Below, in pieces: positions 57,048 through 64,000 of a DNA stretch of 64,000 nucleotides (within the stretch, counting starts at the first letter, position 1; each line of letters starts with the position of its first letter). The stretch spans positions 1,576,703-1,640,702 of the forward strand of contig NZ_KK073873.1 of NCBI RefSeq assembly GCF_000585355.1. Direction: 5' to 3'. Both the position numbers and the translations under genes were made by a program. Source of the stretch: Xylanibacter oryzae DSM 17970. Lineage in GTDB: Bacteria > Bacteroidota > Bacteroidia > Bacteroidales > Bacteroidaceae. A model generated the notes under the pieces. That model was given only the letters and a program-made list of their open reading frames with translations. It was not told the DNA's origin and made no database searches.

Positions 57048-60044
57048 ATGAGAAAAATACTAATACTACCGGCTCTGCTGCTATCCGTTTATGCACTGGC
57101 ACAAAGTCCCGGCAACGATTTCAGAAAAATGCAGTATTACCCGGAAGGCGATGCTTTCGTATGCACCAATGGTAATAACAGGTTCACACGCGCTCTTTAC
57201 GGCGGTAACACCCTTTTCAGAATAGAAACAAGCGACCGGCCCGTTTTTGCTGCATACAACAAAACCGATAATAAGAATATCCGATTCCGCCTTACATATA
57301 AAGGTAATAGTGTCTTTCTAGATTCCACCTCTTATTGTATGGCCGGTTATGTTGGTGCAAGACGAGACTATACCCTTTCTGATAAAAATTGGGATAACGG
57401 CAAACTTCATATTTCCGTATTGGCTTATAATGACCATGAAGGTGGCATATGGCAGTTCAAGACTGAAGGGTTTAATGGAAAAGTAAAAATAGAAGGACTT
57501 ATATGTGAGATAGCAAACTCCAAACTCAACCGTATGGGAGACCTGGGCGTTGAGAAACCCGGAAGTTTCGAAGCACCTCTAAATCCTAAAAAGTTAAGAT
57601 CAATAGCCTGGGATAATACAAACAACACTTCGTTTATATCACTTGACAACCAGGACATTAAAATATTAAAAGGCGGTAATGCAATATTCCAAAAGACAGA
57701 TGCCGAACGCAAAAGTCTTGTAGACCGCATTAAGTTCTTTACTCCAGATCCTTATATTAATACTATCGGAGGGGCTTTATCGGCTGCCGCTGATGGCGTA
57801 TGGGATGGACAGACATGGCTTCATGGAGCTATCGGATGGCGAATGCCACTACCCGGTTGGAGGGCAGGTTTTCTGGGCGATGTACTGGGCATGAACGACC
57901 GTGCCGTATGCCATTTCAATGCATATGCGGCTAGTCAGGTTACCGATGTAGCACCTACAATCCCCCATCCCTCACAGGATTCTACTAACGCCCTGTCACG
58001 ATGCGTCTACAAATGGGGAACTCAGATGTACAGCAACGGATATATTTGTCGTAATCCATACAATAGTCATCAGTTTCATCATTATGATATGAACCTCAAC
58101 TATATCGATGAACTGCTATGGCATTTCTGCTTTGATGCCGACACTACTTACATGCGTAAGATGTGGCCGACAATCAAATTGAATCTGGAGTGGGAAAAAC
58201 GCAACTGGGATCCTGATAATGACGGCCTGTATGATGCCTATTGCTGCATATGGGCTAGCGATGCCCTTTATTATAACAGCGGTGCCGCCACTCATTCTTC
58301 GGCATACAACTACCGTGCTAATCTTCTTGCTGCACGCATTGCGCAAATAATTGGCGAGGATGCCACACCTTATAAGAAAGAGGCTGAAAAGATACTTGAT
58401 GCAATGAACCGGAGATTATGGCTTAAAGATAAAGGTCACTGGGCTGAATATCAAGACTTCATGGGTCTGAAACGTATACACCAGAGTGCTGCTTTATGGA
58501 GCATATACACACCTATCGACTGTGGAGCCTGTTCTCCATTACAGGCTTATCAAGCCACTGAATATATAGACAGGGAGATACCACATATACCGATAAAGAT
58601 AGCCGGCGACACATTACTGTCGAAAGCAGAAAAAAATCTGTTTACGGTATCTACTACCAATTGGATGCCATACGACTGGAGCATAAATAATGTTGCACAG
58701 GGCGAGGTCATGCATACTGCTTTGTCATACTTTGAGGCAGGCAGAAACGAAGAAGGTTACAGACTAATGAAGGGTATGATAATGGACGGAATGTATCTGG
58801 GACAAAGTCCTGGTAACTTCGGTCAGATTTCTTATTACGATGCCTCTCTAGGTGAGTGCTATCGTGACTTTGGCGATGTTGTTGGTATATCTTCACGCAC
58901 ACTTATAGAAGGTCTTTTCGGTGTCCGTCCTGATGCGTTATTCGGTCGCTGCATACTGCAACCCGGATTTCCGTCCGAATGGCGTTCAGCATCTTTATCA
59001 TCACCATATATGGATTACTCCTTTTCTCGTAATGACAAGACCGACACTTATATAATAAAACAGAATTTCAAGCAACAACTATCTATCGTTATCAGAGCAA
59101 AGCTGCCGTTTCAAGACGTAAATAATGTAACTATAAACGGTATAGATACACCATGGAAGATTGTTCGCTTGTCCGACAAAGATGCTTATGCTGAGATTAA
59201 TGCACCTGCAGATAAGACTCTAAATGTGGTAATCAAATGGAGTGGTGACAGCATCTGCTCAACAACGTCCAATTCATATTTAGCAAAAGACCAACAGGCC
59301 GATAATGACACTGAAGAACCGTTATACGACAAGTCAAAACAGTTCTCTATGTGCAAGGATTTGAAGTATAATGCCAATATTACTGACATCTTTAAGAATA
59401 AATACACATCACCAAGTTCACCATATACCACTTTGCGTATACCCGAAAACGGCGTAGGCCAATGGTGTCATCCTATTTTCAATCCTGAGATAAATGATTC
59501 CGTGTTCCGTTCACTTGCTAAGAATAATACATTCTATGCTGATGGTGTTCCTTTTCACACACCTGCCAATGGCAAGAATATCATATACACATCTTTGTGG
59601 AATAATTATCCTGACAGCGTAACTATACCTATCAAGGGTAACGCCTCTACAGCATTTCTACTTATGGCAGGAAGCACCAATCCTATGCAGAGCCGTATTG
59701 CCAACGGTATAATTACAGTGCTTTACAAAGATGGAAGTTCTCAACAAATGGAATTGATAAACCCTGACAATTGGTGTCCGATAGAACAAGACTATTATGT
59801 TGACGGCAAAGCATTCTATACCTCTAGTCCTAGACCTCTGCGTGTGGGTTTCAGTACAGGTATTGTAAGTAGAGACATCAGTGATGTACTAAATATTAAA
59901 GGTGCATACCGCGAAATTCCGGGAGGAGCAGGTACAATTCTTAAGATGAAACTTGATCCTTCAAAGAAATTAAAGAGTATTACTCTACGTACATTATCTA
60001 ATGATATTGTAATAGGACTGATATCCATAACATTACAACAATAG
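57048..60044 (+). CDS. Secreted glycosidase-like protein with DUF4450 region
   Basis: A 998-residue secreted protein (signal peptide MRKILILPALLLSVYALAQS). The N-terminal beta region begins MQYYPEGDAFVCTNGNNRFT RALYG, which I associate with DUF4450. Residues ~240-680 look like an (alpha/alpha)6 toroid glycosidase: GVWDGQTWLHGAIGWRMPLP, NWDPDNDGLYDAY and TTNWMPYDWSINNVAQGEV. Acidic residues in these loops are candidate catalysts. A beta-rich C-terminal part follows. Likely a polysaccharide-degrading enzyme; bond specificity unknown. Divergent from the TonB operon. Base composition is noticeably richer in G/C than in its neighbours. Confidence 0.75.
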   Translation: MRKILILPALLLSVYALAQSPGNDFRKMQYYPEGDAFVCTNGNNRFTRALYGGNTLFRIETSDRPVFAAYNKTDNKNIRFRLTYKGNSVFLDSTSYCMAGYVGARRDYTLSDKNWDNGKLHISVLAYNDHEGGIWQFKTEGFNGKVKIEGLICEIANSKLNRMGDLGVEKPGSFEAPLNPKKLRSIAWDNTNNTSFISLDNQDIKILKGGNAIFQKTDAERKSLVDRIKFFTPDPYINTIGGALSAAADGVWDGQTWLHGAIGWRMPLPGWRAGFLGDVLGMNDRAVCHFNAYAASQVTDVAPTIPHPSQDSTNALSRCVYKWGTQMYSNGYICRNPYNSHQFHHYDMNLNYIDELLWHFCFDADTTYMRKMWPTIKLNLEWEKRNWDPDNDGLYDAYCCIWASDALYYNSGAATHSSAYNYRANLLAARIAQIIGEDATPYKKEAEKILDAMNRRLWLKDKGHWAEYQDFMGLKRIHQSAALWSIYTPIDCGACSPLQAYQATEYIDREIPHIPIKIAGDTLLSKAEKNLFTVSTTNWMPYDWSINNVAQGEVMHTALSYFEAGRNEEGYRLMKGMIMDGMYLGQSPGNFGQISYYDASLGECYRDFGDVVGISSRTLIEGLFGVRPDALFGRCILQPGFPSEWRSASLSSPYMDYSFSRNDKTDTYIIKQNFKQQLSIVIRAKLPFQDVNNVTINGIDTPWKIVRLSDKDAYAEINAPADKTLNVVIKWSGDSICSTTSNSYLAKDQQADNDTEEPLYDKSKQFSMCKDLKYNANITDIFKNKYTSPSSPYTTLRIPENGVGQWCHPIFNPEINDSVFRSLAKNNTFYADGVPFHTPANGKNIIYTSLWNNYPDSVTIPIKGNASTAFLLMAGSTNPMQSRIANGIITVLYKDGSSQQMELINPDNWCPIEQDYYVDGKAFYTSSPRPLRVGFSTGIVSRDISDVLNIKGAYREIPGGAGTILKMKLDPSKKLKSITLRTLSNDIVIGLISITLQQ

Positions 60045-60070
60045 TTCCTATGGTGTAGAGTAATTCTACA

Positions 60071-60793
60071 CTATACGTTTATATTTATGTGATGGATAAG
60101 CAATGGCACACTAAACCGGAATGCGGAACCGCATCCCGGTTTTGACTGCACTCCTATCCTACCGCCTAACTTTTTAACTATAGCCTTGCATATCGGCAGA
60201 CCTAAACCTAATCCCTGAGAGAACTGGTCCAGTTTCTCAAACTTACCAAATATCTTTTTACGGTCTTCCACAGCTATGCCGATGCCGGTATCAGCTACAG
60301 ACACATTAAGCATATCATCGTCTACATTATAGTCTACTGTTATGGTGCCTGCAGGTGTAAACTTGTTGGCATTCAGTATCAAGGCTTTCAGCACCCGCCT
60401 AAGGCTATTCGGATCCAGGCATACATAAATGGACTCATGCATCATGATTTTAAGTTCTACACCATCATGAATCTGCCCCTGCATGCTTTCTGATAAGTCA
60501 TGCATCAACGAACTTACATCAAAATCCACACGCTCCATCTGATATTCGCCACTTTCAAGAGATGCCATAAGGAGCATATTATCAATCATACTTATCAGCA
60601 GTTCTGAGTTCTGGTGTATTATCTTCAGGAAGATGTCATGCTCCTCTGCAGTTACATCAGTATCTAATAACTGCATAAACCCTACTATCGAATTTAAGGG
60701 TGTACGTATTTCATGACTCATATTATGCAGGAATGCGTTTTTAATACTTTCTGCATGCTCCACATCTTCAATAACTTTTTCTTTTACTTTCAT
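60071..60793 (-). CDS. Sensor-less histidine kinase
   Basis: A 240-residue protein made only of HisKA (NAFLHNMSHEIRTPLNSIVG, phospho-acceptor His ~32) and HATPase_c (LILNANKFTP, VADTGIGI, GLGLGLPICKAIV). There is no sensor, membrane segment or receiver. The start MKVKEKVIEDVEHAES begins in the helix that normally links a sensor to HisKA, so it may be a truncated kinase or a soluble one that takes input from a partner. It lies 157 nt downstream of the DGR accessory remnant on the same strand; 26 nt separate its stop from the convergent DUF4450 gene. Confidence 0.85.
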   Translation of the reverse strand: MKVKEKVIEDVEHAESIKNAFLHNMSHEIRTPLNSIVGFMQLLDTDVTAEEHDIFLKIIHQNSELLISMIDNMLLMASLESGEYQMERVDFDVSSLMHDLSESMQGQIHDGVELKIMMHESIYVCLDPNSLRRVLKALILNANKFTPAGTITVDYNVDDDMLNVSVADTGIGIAVEDRKKIFGKFEKLDQFSQGLGLGLPICKAIVKKLGGRIGVQSKPGCGSAFRFSVPLLIHHININV

Positions 60794-60818
60794 GATATTA
60801 ATATTTTAAAAGCATCAT

Positions 60819-60945
60819 GCCGTAGATTATGACCGCTGTAATCTCACGACCACAGGTGACAACCCGGGTTGTCTCCACCGAGAACGGTCAGTCGTCACTG
60901 CAAAATATAGATTCGGGAAGGAATCGAGTCGACCGTCGTCTATAT
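60819..60945. other. GC-rich, strongly structured noncoding stretch
   Basis: About 125 nt far richer in G/C than the surroundings, with a perfect 16-nt palindrome GACAACCCGGGTTGTC (60858-60873), a stem ACGGTC / GACCGT (60884-60889, 60931-60936) enclosing GATTC GGGAAG GAATC (60910-60925). It lies where a DGR would carry its template repeat and spacer RNA, but it shows no match to the variable region. It could be a structured RNA, a remnant or a rearrangement junction. Confidence 0.5.
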
Positions 60946-60950
60946 CATCG

Positions 60951-61049
60951 TTAATCATAATTACAAGCATGATGCATACCAACCTTCATCAGATATAACT
61001 TTTTATTTCCACTCTGTTTCTGTTGTGCTATTATTTCTATCTCTTTCAT
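60951..61049 (-). pseudogene. Truncated DGR accessory ORF, MutS-like (MSL) remnant
   Basis: A 32-codon ORF 18 nt downstream of avd: MKEIEIIAQQKQSGNKKLYL then MKVGMHHACNYD and stop. The segment LYLMKVGMHHACNYD resembles the start of the MutS N-terminal domain, as found in the small MutS-like accessory proteins of some DGRs (from memory). Such proteins are normally over 100 residues, so this looks like a 5' fragment cut short. The next sequence is the GC-rich stretch, probably past the break. Confidence 0.45.
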
Positions 61050-61067
61050 ATTATAATATTGTCTGGT

Positions 61068-61430
61068 CTATTCTTTTCCGGTTATTCTCCTTTCATAATA
61101 TTGTTTCCACCCTGTAAGTTGTCTTCCTATTATATTTATCTGCATAGCATAGCGGGCATATTGTGCTGGTGTCAATAAATGCTGCTCTACACTTAATCTG
61201 AACAGCATTACCAACATATGATAGCGGTCGCAAAGTTCTATTATTAAAGGTAATTTGTCATAATTGCTATTGGCTCTGTATATTAATGATATCATTTCGA
61301 GATTGATATTAACCATCTTCTCACCAACCGTATATCTGTAAAAACGAGGAAATGATTTAACTCTTTCTATAACCATTCCAAGCATGCTGAAGGTTGCCTT
61401 ATATATTGGGAGCTCCTCAGATAATGCCAT
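61068..61430 (-). CDS. avd: DGR accessory variability determinant (Avd), four-helix bundle
   Basis: A 120-residue helical, basic protein. It shows the Avd pattern: an opening LPIYKATFSMLGMVIERVKS, then FPRFYRYTVGEKM, ANSNYDKLPLIIELCDRYHM, and an end with IGRQLTGWKQYYERR. Avd forms a pentameric barrel that binds the DGR reverse transcriptase and nucleic acid in mutagenic retrohoming. It follows the variable protein gene by 94 nt on the same strand, the standard order. What is missing is the template repeat and reverse transcriptase that should follow. Confidence 0.85.
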   Translation of the reverse strand: MALSEELPIYKATFSMLGMVIERVKSFPRFYRYTVGEKMVNINLEMISLIYRANSNYDKLPLIIELCDRYHMLVMLFRLSVEQHLLTPAQYARYAMQINIIGRQLTGWKQYYERRITGKE

Positions 61431-61445
61431 TGGTTTTATGTGTCA

Positions 61446-61461
61446 ACCGCCTAAAAGCGGT
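61446..61461 (-). other. Small GC hairpin between the variable gene and avd
   Basis: ACCGC / GCGGT (61446-61450, 61457-61461) with a 6-nt loop, about 65 nt past the stop of the variable protein. DGRs often have a hairpin downstream of the variable region that aids retrohoming, but those lie closer and have longer stems, so this is only a candidate. Confidence 0.3.
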
Positions 61462-61492
61462 ATTTAAATGATTCTTCATTTTCTAAAAATTC

Positions 61493-61520
61493 TAAAGTGA
61501 TAAAGTTTTAAAGTGATAAA
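61493..61520 (-). repeat. Direct repeat just past the variable region
   Basis: TAAAGTGATAAA occurs at 61493-61504 and again at 61509-61520, a 16-nt period, starting 5 nt from the stop codon of the variable protein gene. Confidence 0.6.
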
Positions 61521-61524
61521 TAGA

Positions 61525-63303
61525 TTAATATGCCAAGACCGACCTAACATAGGCGTTGCCGTTAGTCTTATAGTAGTAGTACACGTAGACGTCACTACTG
61601 CGGAAGTCTACGACCACAGCGTAACTACCACCGTTCTCTGACGCAGACCAAAAATAATATGCACCTGAGCTAGGAATAATTTTATCTCCACCGGCTGTTG
61701 ACAGTTTTGTATTCAAAGCATCAAAATAGGTACTTGTTGGCAGACTCTGTATTATATAAGCAGGAATGGCTGTTGTACTTGTGCGCATACCCTTTATTGT
61801 TGTATATTGATCACTGGTCCATGTACCTAAATTCTCCATTATATCCCACCATTCACCTACACTTGGAAGATACCAACCGGTATTAGTAGATGGTGAAACA
61901 TTTGTTCTGCTTGTTCCGTCATTATAGGTTCTACAATAATACCATGCATAGTTACTACTTGTGTTTACATACGATGGATTCGCATTCAAAGCATCATAGC
62001 CACTACTAACATCATCAAAGCATGTCTTAAAGGTCGTAGCGTAAAGATGACCGGTACTTGTATGATCGGTATATGGGGAATTATTAGTACTTGACCAATA
62101 GCAACCATTGCCACTATTAGCATTTTTAAGAGCAAGGACCCTACCATGACGGCAACCTGCATCATATTGCGCCTGGGTAATCTCGCTGGAATAGATTATA
62201 CCAACTGTTTGATTTGCCTTAAATGTCGTTCCATTTGTACCATCACTGTAAAGGTAATTCCCCACTATGGCATCACCTGTATAGAAATTACTTCTACCAC
62301 TAGAAGGTAAGGCTGTATATGTGACCCTTGCATCATTTGCTCCACTACCGAATATAGAGATATTGCAGTTATAATCATAACCACGATATATATTAAAATC
62401 AGTGCAGTCTACAACTGGAGTTGTAGCACTTGTTACACCACCCAGATAGATACGATAGGTTGATTTCCAACCGGCTCCCCAACCTGCATACCTTTTTGCA
62501 TTTATCAATATATAAGAAGCACCGGATGGGGCATTTGCACTTGTTCGCTGTTCTGAAGCTGTTATTGAACTATTCTTACCTGCAATATTCTCAAGAACAT
62601 AATAAGGCCCTGCAGTAACTACGCCACCGGCAGAGGCCGATGTCGTTACAGAACTATAATTTATACCGCTATAACCTGTAGTCGGGTTATTTGAACTACC
62701 AGGAGCAATAAAACATTCATTGGGAACATTGCAAAGCTGATAATCAGTTATCGCTATATCACTTGATGGGGTTATCGTAAATGCGTACCTACTATAGATA
62801 CGCTTGACCAATACAGACTGCGTTGCTGTCGAGGCATTTATTGTCACGTTGGGTGTTTCACCATACATGATACTTAATGCTGACGCAGGGTCTGATACAG
62901 GTGCCGTAACCTTTGCTCTCAACTCGGTAAGCGTACTTATACCATCAAGATATGAGCTACTGCCTGTATTTGCTACTGCACAGATTGCACAGTTACTGCC
63001 GAATCGTGTGGGCAGGGTAACAGAAGTAGGACTGGTCGAGGTATAGGCACTGCCTATCAGATGACCCTGACCATCAAATATAAGTATATCTATGTTATCA
63101 ATGGCATCACTTATAGCCCGTGTTACTATTGTAGGGCTTTGCCTGCTTATATTAACGGTCAGCGATACTGTTCTGGGAGACATCTCTGACATATCTACAG
63201 AACTGCATGATGATAATACTGATATTAATGCCGTTAGCATTAACAAAACCAGAACTAGTTTTTGTCTTTGTTGTACTCTTAATATATTAAGTGATTCCTT
63301 CAT
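61525..63303 (-). CDS. Fimbrillin-like lipoprotein with C-type-lectin DGR variable domain
   Basis: A 592-residue lipoprotein (lipobox LSSC, Cys33). Residues ~40-325 resemble Mfa/FimB-type fimbrial proteins (IDNIDILIFDGQGHLIGSAY). Residues ~330-592 resemble the formylglycine-enzyme/C-type-lectin fold of DGR targets: GWYLPSVGEWWDIMENLGTW, then YYFWSASENGG and the closing YVRSVLAY. The last ~45 residues are the variable region. The protein would be displayed on the cell surface, perhaps at a fimbrial tip, as a ligand-binding adhesin. It is followed by avd and preceded by another fimbrial lipoprotein gene. Confidence 0.88.
   Translation of the reverse strand: MKESLNILRVQQRQKLVLVLLMLTALISVLSSCSSVDMSEMSPRTVSLTVNISRQSPTIVTRAISDAIDNIDILIFDGQGHLIGSAYTSTSPTSVTLPTRFGSNCAICAVANTGSSSYLDGISTLTELRAKVTAPVSDPASALSIMYGETPNVTINASTATQSVLVKRIYSRYAFTITPSSDIAITDYQLCNVPNECFIAPGSSNNPTTGYSGINYSSVTTSASAGGVVTAGPYYVLENIAGKNSSITASEQRTSANAPSGASYILINAKRYAGWGAGWKSTYRIYLGGVTSATTPVVDCTDFNIYRGYDYNCNISIFGSGANDARVTYTALPSSGRSNFYTGDAIVGNYLYSDGTNGTTFKANQTVGIIYSSEITQAQYDAGCRHGRVLALKNANSGNGCYWSSTNNSPYTDHTSTGHLYATTFKTCFDDVSSGYDALNANPSYVNTSSNYAWYYCRTYNDGTSRTNVSPSTNTGWYLPSVGEWWDIMENLGTWTSDQYTTIKGMRTSTTAIPAYIIQSLPTSTYFDALNTKLSTAGGDKIIPSSGAYYFWSASENGGSYAVVVDFRSSDVYVYYYYKTNGNAYVRSVLAY
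61528..61659 (-). other. DGR variable region (VR)
   Basis: Codes for residues 549-592. In the core (residues 558-585), 24 of 28 codons end in C or T, and residues are dominated by Tyr, Ser, Asn, Asp, Gly and Val (SSDVYVYYYYKTNGN). This is the NNY signature left by adenine-specific mutagenesis of AAY codons. The last segment, coding VRSVLAY, fits the constant initiation-of-mutagenic-homing end. No second copy with A in place of the variable bases is found in the window. Confidence 0.75.
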
Positions 63304-63334
63304 CTTTATATTCTTTTCGTCTTACGGAATTACG

Positions 63335-64000
63335 CTATGGTATTACGATACTCTGGGCATATTCGTTCCATGGGATGACGCTCATTGAGATTTCTTTACG
63401 GCCACAGTCCAGTATTATTACTTTATTGTCACCTGAGTTCAGGGATACATAGTCGCCATTCTCATCACGGTCAGTGCTCCATACCAAGGTTTCTGTTGTT
63501 GGGCTCGAGACTCGGGTATCTGACTTGCCTGCATTGGAGGTTTTATAGACTTCCACTGTAATATGCTCGCCTGTCTTGTTGGGAAATGAGCAGACGGCAT
63601 CTGTTACAAGCTGATTGTTACCATCAAATGATGACCGGGGACTGTAATCTATTGAATCGCCCGTAATCTGACCGGTAAAGGTCATCATACTGCGAAAGCC
63701 TGAGATGACGACACTATAAGAGCCATCTCCAAAGGTTTCCTTGAGCTGGCGTACAACCACTCTTAATGTTACAGGCTTGTTAAGCATCACGATACTGGCC
63801 TGCGTTGTATTATTTCCCTGTTGGCCTGAAGTATAGTTGTATACTCCATAATAGAGGGATGAGGGCAGGATGTATTTGCCTGTGACTGAGTCCAATTTTA
63901 CACCGGCCGACATCAGGCCTATATCATCGCCCTCTGACGGGGTATGCATCACGACACTGTCCCTCGCTGAAGTGCCGATCGTTACAAGTGATACCGAGCC
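63335..64000 (-). CDS. FimB/Mfa2-like fimbrial lipoprotein, C-terminal part (cut by window edge)
   Basis: The last ~220 residues of a fimbrial anchor-type protein; the reading frame stays open to the right edge (GSVSLVTIGTSARDSV before the first candidate start at 63952), so the gene begins outside. Typical features are LYYGVYNYTSGQQ, a mid-chain beta domain (VTLRVVVRQLKETFG, YSVVISGF), and the ending MSVIPWNEYAQSIVIP. FimB/Mfa2 or DUF5119 are both possible. It lies 31 nt before the variable protein gene, in the same operon, and probably anchors or chaperones it. Confidence 0.75.
   Translation of the reverse strand, partial: GSVSLVTIGTSARDSVVMHTPSEGDDIGLMSAGVKLDSVTGKYILPSSLYYGVYNYTSGQQGNNTTQASIVMLNKPVTLRVVVRQLKETFGDGSYSVVISGFRSMMTFTGQITGDSIDYSPRSSFDGNNQLVTDAVCSFPNKTGEHITVEVYKTSNAGKSDTRVSSPTTETLVWSTDRDENGDYVSLNSGDNKVIILDCGRKEISMSVIPWNEYAQSIVIP

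Noticed and set aside
54106..60044. SusCD-type polysaccharide utilisation locus
   Set aside because: The receptor has no SusD partner and no SusC signature, and the lipoproteins are unlike SusD.
60829..60954. A 41-codon plus-strand ORF in the GC-rich stretch
   Set aside because: Runs against the operon, has no promoter or ribosome site, and its frame follows the palindromes. Better treated as noncoding.
60794..61067. Template repeat of the DGR
   Set aside because: Compared on both strands with the variable region; only short chance matches (GAGAACGGT, CTGTGGTCGT) were found, and not at A-to-N positions.

Overview
The window looks like chromosomal DNA from a Bacteroidales bacterium, most likely Prevotella or a close relative. 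The DNA is A/T-rich. Many genes are preceded by the Bacteroidetes -7 box TAnnTTTG. The families are typical of the group: a one-piece hybrid two-component regulator, DUF4924, DUF4876, DUF6850-type and DUF4450 proteins, an AGL/GT4/GH57 glycogen operon, and Mfa/FimB-type fimbrial lipoproteins. Genus is inferred from gene content and style only.

Layout. 0-6 kb: end of a cardiolipin synthase gene, an acyltransferase, a TPR protein with a substrate-binding lipoprotein, and radA. 6-10 kb: queC, pgk, pyk. 10-19 kb: an ECF sigma factor, then a long minus-strand gene chain (LysE exporter, DUF4924, rfbD, prfC, Sua5/YrdC, ClC, fmt, an overlooked 42-residue ORF, rpe). 19-24 kb: ROK glucokinase, a cobalamin riboswitch with no gene behind it, a small lipoprotein, a GH28-GH105 fusion for pectin, and a palindrome-rich noncoding element. 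24-31 kb: glycogen operon, Crp/Fnr regulator, lipid kinase and miaA. 31-42 kb: gap, mscL, an outer membrane barrel, a kinase-RapZ fusion with a MurU-like enzyme and guaA, a 59-residue membrane protein, a candidate small RNA, groESL with a sigma54-like promoter, and a ThrE exporter. 42-57 kb: a hybrid two-component regulator and a six-gene surface operon (TonB-dependent receptor, three related lipoproteins, a barrel protein, an M16 protease). 57-60 kb: a DUF4450 glycosidase-like protein.

60-64 kb holds the most unusual locus. A fimbrillin-like lipoprotein ends in a C-type-lectin fold with a Tyr/Ser-rich tail whose codons nearly all end in a pyrimidine. It is followed by an Avd protein and a 32-residue ORF that looks like the start of a MutS-like accessory protein. 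These are parts of a diversity-generating retroelement (DGR), but no reverse transcriptase or template repeat is present where they normally lie. Either the cassette is diversified in trans or it has lost its retroelement. A partial second fimbrial lipoprotein runs off the right edge.

How the parts fit. Pgk, Pyk, Gap, glucokinase and the glycogen operon form core sugar metabolism. The kinase-RapZ fusion with the MurU-like enzyme suggests cell-wall amino-sugar recycling coupled to a GlcN6P-sensing fold. The TonB receptor operon with its M16 protease resembles in principle the protein-import-and-cleave logic of the Fus system, but its substrate is unknown.
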